From DATKKM01 sp035542855 (lineage in GTDB: Bacteria; Chloroflexota; Dehalococcoidia; SM23-28-2; RBG-16-64-32), in contig DATKKM010000121.1 of the NCBI GenBank assembly GCA_035542855.1, positions 1 to 9,126 of the forward strand: a stretch of 9,126 bases of DNA. The letters run 5' to 3'. The translations under genes were made by a program, and so were the position numbers. Below are positions 6,291 through 9,126 of this stretch, piece by piece. Position 1 is the first letter of the stretch; the number at the start of each line of letters is the position of its first letter. The notes under the pieces were generated by a model. The model had not been told where the DNA came from. It ran no database searches and saw nothing but the letters and a program-made list of their open reading frames with translations.

Positions 6291-6299
6291 CCCGGGGAG
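6282..6299 (+). terminator. Hairpin across the PTPS stop codon, possible weak terminator
   Basis: CTCCCC (6282-6287) and GGGGAG (6294-6299) form a perfect 6-bp G/C-rich stem around a 6-base loop that contains the TGA stop. There is no T-run behind it, so factor-independent termination is doubtful. It lies just before a strong promoter and may partly insulate the next transcript. Confidence 0.25.
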
Positions 6300-6315
6300 A
6301 GCGTCGCGCGTCAGG

Positions 6316-6343
6316 TTGACACCCATGCGAAAACTCATACTAT
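6316..6343 (+). promoter_or_regulatory. Strong sigma-70/sigma-A type promoter
   Basis: TTGACA (6316-6321, perfect -35) is followed after 16 bases by TACTAT (6338-6343, 4 of 6 to TATAAT with the key TA and final T). The expected start is near 6350, leaving a leader of about 42 bases to the ATG at 6392. This is the best promoter match in the window, and it excludes the in-frame TTG at 6350 as a translation start. Confidence 0.75.
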
Positions 6344-6376
6344 GTACTCTTGCTCGCCGTTGCGGCCGGCGGGTTC

Positions 6377-6384
6377 AGGGGGGA
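6377..6384 (+). promoter_or_regulatory. Ribosome binding site deciding the start of the Cys-rich protein
   Basis: The purine run AGGGGGGA lies 7 bases before the ATG at 6392. Together with the promoter it selects this ATG over the upstream TTG at 6350. Confidence 0.6.
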
Positions 6385-6391
6385 CAGGTTT

Positions 6392-6937
6392 ATGCAGATC
6401 GACTGGCACCGCGCCATCAACGACATACTCGCCAAGAAGCTTTCCTGCCCGCGCTGTGGAAGCCTCACCGATGACGTCCTCGTCGGCTATCTCCGCCTGC
6501 CGGAGGCCTCCGAGTGGGCGCCCCTCTGCGAAGGTTGCACGAAGAAGGAGAACTGCGACGCCCGCAAGTTCGTCCTCCTCTGTGAGAACTGCGCCACCGA
6601 GCTCCGCCTGCGCGGCCGCCGCGTCGACGAAGAAGGCTTCATGACCTCCCTCCTCGACGAGTGCCGCCGCAACATGGAGGAGACGCTCGACTACCTGGCC
6701 GACTACTGGCGCGAAGACCTCGACATCGACCCCGACGAAATGGACAAGCGCCTCGATGAAGTCGACCCGGACCTCTTCGAAGAAGAGAACGCCTGGCGCC
6801 GCTACCTTGAGGAGCAGTACGTCAAGATCCACGCTTGGTTCCGGGAGCGCCACCTGGCCATCCCGAACCCCGGCTGGCGCTCCGAGTACGTCGAGGACAT
6901 CGTCGCCCTCGGCTACCCGACTCTGCTCGGCGACTAG
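6392..6937 (+). CDS. Unrecognised Cys-rich protein with three CxxC pairs
   Basis: I do not recognise this 181-residue soluble protein. Its N-terminal part carries CPRC (19-22), CEGC (46-49), Cys55 and CENC (64-67). These are enough ligands for one zinc ribbon plus a second metal site; a redox or Fe-S role cannot be excluded. After a basic stretch (LRLRGRRV, 71-78) comes a helical, acidic middle (about 83-135, including DLDIDPDEMDKRLDEVD), one more Cys at 91, and an aromatic C-terminal part (WRRYLEEQYVKIHAWFRERH, 135-154, then NPGW). There is no signal peptide or membrane segment. It has its own strong promoter and a clear ribosome binding site, and G/C-rich third positions like its neighbours, so it is a genuine expressed gene. 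It lies 64 bases before the methyltransferase and may lead that operon. A regulatory or metal-binding adaptor role is only a guess. Confidence 0.8.
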   Translation: MQIDWHRAINDILAKKLSCPRCGSLTDDVLVGYLRLPEASEWAPLCEGCTKKENCDARKFVLLCENCATELRLRGRRVDEEGFMTSLLDECRRNMEETLDYLADYWREDLDIDPDEMDKRLDEVDPDLFEEENAWRRYLEEQYVKIHAWFRERHLAIPNPGWRSEYVEDIVALGYPTLLGD

Positions 6938-7001
6938 GGGAACGCCACGCACGATAACCGCTCGACATATACGGCTCGCACGCCCGGGGAAGGGGTACGT
7001 T

Positions 7002-8072
7002 ATGACGACTGAATCGATCGATGGCCAGAAGATGCAGGCGTTCGCCGGCACCATGCTCGGCATCCTCAACGGTGGGGTCGTCAGCCTGATCGTCAGCGTC
7101 GCGCATCGCACGGGCCTCTTTGACAGGATGGCCGCGCTCCCCCCTTCCACCTCGGCGGAGATCGCGGATGCGGCCTCCCTCAACGAACGCTACGTCCGCG
7201 AGGCGCTGGGTTGCCTGACCATGGCCGGCATCATCGAATACAACCCGGCCGGCAAGACCTACCATCTGCCGCCGGAGCACGCCGCCTTCGTCACCCGCGC
7301 CGCCGGCCCCAACAACATGGCCACCATGACCCAATTCACCGCGCTCTTCGGGCAGGTGGAGGACCAGGTGGTCGAATCGTTCAGGAACGGCGGCGGCGTC
7401 CCCTATTCAGCGTTCCGCACCTTCCAGACGTTGATGGCAGAGGAGAGCGCGCAGGTCGTCGACGCCACGCTGATCTCGACGACGCTGCCCCTGACCGGCA
7501 TGACAGACCGGCTGCAGTCCGGGATCGACGTACTGGATGTGGGCTGCGGCAAGGGCCACGCCATCAACGTCATGGCCCGCGAGTACCCCAACGGCCGCTT
7601 CACCGGCTACGACTTCGCGGAGGAGGGCGTGGCCGCGGGCAAGGCTGAGGCGCACGACTGGGGGCTGAAGAACGCGAAGTTCGTGCGCAAGGACGTGGCC
7701 ACGATGGACGAGGCCGCCGCCTACGATCTGATCACCGCATTCGATTCCATCCACGACCAGGCCTACCCGACCAAGGTGCTGGCCAACATCGCCCGCGCGC
7801 TCCGGCCCGGCGGCGTCTTCCTGATGGTCGATATCGCCGCCTCCAGCAACCTGGAGGAGAACGCGCAGCATCCCCTGGGCGCCGTGCTCTACGGCATCTC
7901 CACCATGCACTGCATGACAGTGTCGCTCGCGCTCGGCGGCGAAGGGCTGGGCACCTGCTGGGGCACACAGCTGGCGCTCCAGAAGCTGGCGGACGCCGGC
8001 TTCACCAGCGTCGACATCAAGAGGGTCCCGGGCGACATCATGAACGCCTACTACGTTGCTCGGAAGGACTGA
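7002..8072 (+). CDS. SAM-dependent methyltransferase with N-terminal winged helix (Rv2258c-like)
   Basis: Cytoplasmic class I methyltransferase of 356 residues; substrate unknown. Residues 15-95 form a helical dimerisation/winged-helix domain (RTGLFDRMAALPPSTSAEIA, then NERYVREALGCLTMAGIIEY and YHLPPEHAAF), the arrangement of the Rv2258c-like group. The Rossmann core follows: motif I VLDVGCGKGHA (177-187), the acidic ribose-binding Asp204 in GYDFAEEG, KDVATMDE with Asp231, the post-motif strand DLITAFDSIHD (242-252) and LRPGGVFLMVD (267-277). The C-terminal part (about 295-325) contains His303 and Cys304 and a Gly-rich turn, probably near the acceptor pocket. ATG 7002 follows AGGGG (6991-6995) with 6 bases of spacing; the frame is open further upstream, but those codons belong to another frame of the preceding gene. 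The ligase starts 11 bases downstream, so the two are co-translated. Confidence 0.9.
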   Translation: MTTESIDGQKMQAFAGTMLGILNGGVVSLIVSVAHRTGLFDRMAALPPSTSAEIADAASLNERYVREALGCLTMAGIIEYNPAGKTYHLPPEHAAFVTRAAGPNNMATMTQFTALFGQVEDQVVESFRNGGGVPYSAFRTFQTLMAEESAQVVDATLISTTLPLTGMTDRLQSGIDVLDVGCGKGHAINVMAREYPNGRFTGYDFAEEGVAAGKAEAHDWGLKNAKFVRKDVATMDEAAAYDLITAFDSIHDQAYPTKVLANIARALRPGGVFLMVDIAASSNLEENAQHPLGAVLYGISTMHCMTVSLALGGEGLGTCWGTQLALQKLADAGFTSVDIKRVPGDIMNAYYVARKD

Positions 8073-8083
8073 TCGGAGGACGC

Positions 8084-9126
8084 ATGACGTTGCACTACAG
8101 CCCGTGGTTCTCGCTGGAGCCGTACCCGGAGATCCCGCTGACGGACCTCCTGGCGCCCGCTGCGGAGCGCAACCGCGACCGGCCCGCGCTCATCAACTAC
8201 GATGGCACGTCCTACACCTTCGGCCGCGCCTGGGAGGCGTGCAGGCGCCTGGGGCGCTTCCTGCAGGACAACGGCATCAAGAAGGGCGACCGCATCGCCA
8301 TTTTCTCCGCCAACTGCCCGGAGTACTTCGTCGCCTTCTACGGCACGCTCTTCGCCGGCGGCGTCGTCACCACGCTAAACCCGCTCTACAAGGAACGAGA
8401 GCTTCTGCACCAGCTGGAGGACTGCGAGGCGGCCGCGGTCTTCGCCATGGGCCCCCTCGTCCCAATGGTGCATCAGGTCCGCGAGCACTTGCCCAATTTG
8501 AAGCACGTCTTCCCCATCGAAGACATCTGGACGATATGCGCCGAGGCTCCCCCTGACCCGAAGCCGGTCAAGTTCAACCCGCGCAAGGATCTGGTCGCGC
8601 TGCCCTACTCCTCGGGCACCACCGGCCTGCCCAAGGGCGTCATGCTCAGCCACTACAACGTCGTGTCCAACGTGCGCCAGATACTCAGCACCGGCATGAG
8701 CAGCGGCTACTCCGTCTACCTGGACTTCCTGCCCTTCTATCACATCTACGGGATGGTAGTGCTGATGGCCTGCGGTTACGCCGCCGGCATCCCCCAGGTG
8801 ATCATGCCGCGCTTCGATCCGGCGCTCTGCCTGGAGCTAGTCCAAAAGCACAAGATCACCAACCTCTTCGCCGTGCCGCCGGCGCTGCTGGCCTTGTCCC
8901 ACTTCCCGGACACCGGCAAGTACGACACCTCCAGCCTCTCCATGATCATGAGCGGCGCGGCCCCGCTGCCGCAGGAAGTGGCCCGCGCGGCCGCGAAGGC
9001 GCTGGACACGACGGTGCTGCAAGGCTACGGGATGACTGAGACCAGCCCTGTCACCAACGTGAACCCCATCACGCGCGTCAAGGACGCCACCGTTGGCCCT
9101 CCCGTCGCCGACACGATCGAGAAGGT
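8084..9126 (+). CDS. AMP-forming acyl-/aryl-CoA ligase (4CL / long-chain acyl-CoA synthetase type), partial at right edge
   Basis: Adenylate-forming enzyme that activates a carboxylic acid with ATP and transfers it to CoA. The window contains the first 347 residues. Visible motifs are the ATP-binding loop YSSGTTGLPKGVMLSH (175-190), the hydrophobic core LPFYHIYGMVV just after residue 215, MSGAAPLPQEV near 288, and the A5 motif YGMTE (315-319). The C-terminal lid with its catalytic Lys lies beyond the window. The order and spacing fit 4-coumarate:CoA ligase-like and medium/long-chain acyl-CoA synthetases; the acid cannot be named from this part. ATG 8084 is preceded by GGAGGA (8075-8080) with a tight 3-base spacing. 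It sits 11 bases after the methyltransferase stop, so it is very likely in the same operon and the two may act on the same pathway. Confidence 0.9.
   Translation, partial: MTLHYSPWFSLEPYPEIPLTDLLAPAAERNRDRPALINYDGTSYTFGRAWEACRRLGRFLQDNGIKKGDRIAIFSANCPEYFVAFYGTLFAGGVVTTLNPLYKERELLHQLEDCEAAAVFAMGPLVPMVHQVREHLPNLKHVFPIEDIWTICAEAPPDPKPVKFNPRKDLVALPYSSGTTGLPKGVMLSHYNVVSNVRQILSTGMSSGYSVYLDFLPFYHIYGMVVLMACGYAAGIPQVIMPRFDPALCLELVQKHKITNLFAVPPALLALSHFPDTGKYDTSSLSMIMSGAAPLPQEVARAAAKALDTTVLQGYGMTETSPVTNVNPITRVKDATVGPPVADTIEK

Noticed and set aside
6756..7001. Upstream in-frame extension of the methyltransferase
   Set aside because: The added residues are a Ser/Thr/Arg-rich frame-shifted reading of the Cys-rich gene; ATG 7002 has its own Shine-Dalgarno and matches the family N terminus.
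1..9126. CRISPR array, insertion sequence or prophage genes
   Set aside because: No regularly spaced direct repeats, transposase, integrase or terminal inverted repeats were seen.

Overview
The window is a GC-rich bacterial chromosome segment whose genes strongly prefer G or C at the third codon position. It holds seven confident genes, one partial frame at the left edge and one possible small ORF. Gene content fits a free-living bacterium. The phylum Chloroflexota is my best guess, from a GC-rich genome with a PTPS-III-type pterin enzyme, which is documented as the FolB replacement in folB-lacking Chloroflexi, Acidobacteria, Planctomycetes and others. This placement is an inference, not proven by the window.

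Layout. Bases 1-150 are an open frame running in from the left, with lower GC (about 53% by hand count) and atypical codons; it looks like the C-terminal end of an unidentified gene. Next comes pheS-pheT (203-3658, +), encoding both subunits of phenylalanyl-tRNA synthetase, with a -10 element so close to the pheS ATG that the transcript may be leaderless. Convergent to it, on the minus strand, is a two-gene unit: a membrane-anchored S41 C-terminal processing protease (4203-5477) followed 26 bases later by smpB (3721-4176), the tmRNA partner of trans-translation. This pairs a ribosome-rescue factor with a tail-specific protease family. A 330-base divergent intergenic region (5478-5807) holds the protease ribosome binding site, a G/C-rich foldback, a 32-codon ORF with a strong Shine-Dalgarno match, and a -10-like element next to the next gene.

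The right half is all plus strand. A 160-residue PTPS-family enzyme (5808-6290) has Glu where the catalytic Cys normally sits, which predicts the FolB bypass in folate synthesis rather than queuosine or biopterin synthesis. A near-consensus sigma-70-type promoter (6316-6343) then drives an unrecognised 181-residue protein with three CxxC pairs and an acidic middle (6392-6937). This is followed by a winged-helix SAM-dependent methyltransferase of the Rv2258c-like type (7002-8072) and, 11 bases later, a 4-coumarate/long-chain acyl-CoA ligase-like enzyme that runs off the right edge (8084-9126). The last three genes could form one operon.

I see no rRNA, tRNA, tmRNA, CRISPR array, transposase or integrase. 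Most of the window is core housekeeping. The items most worth following are the PTPS-III enzyme, the Cys-rich unknown protein with its strong promoter, and the protease-smpB pairing.
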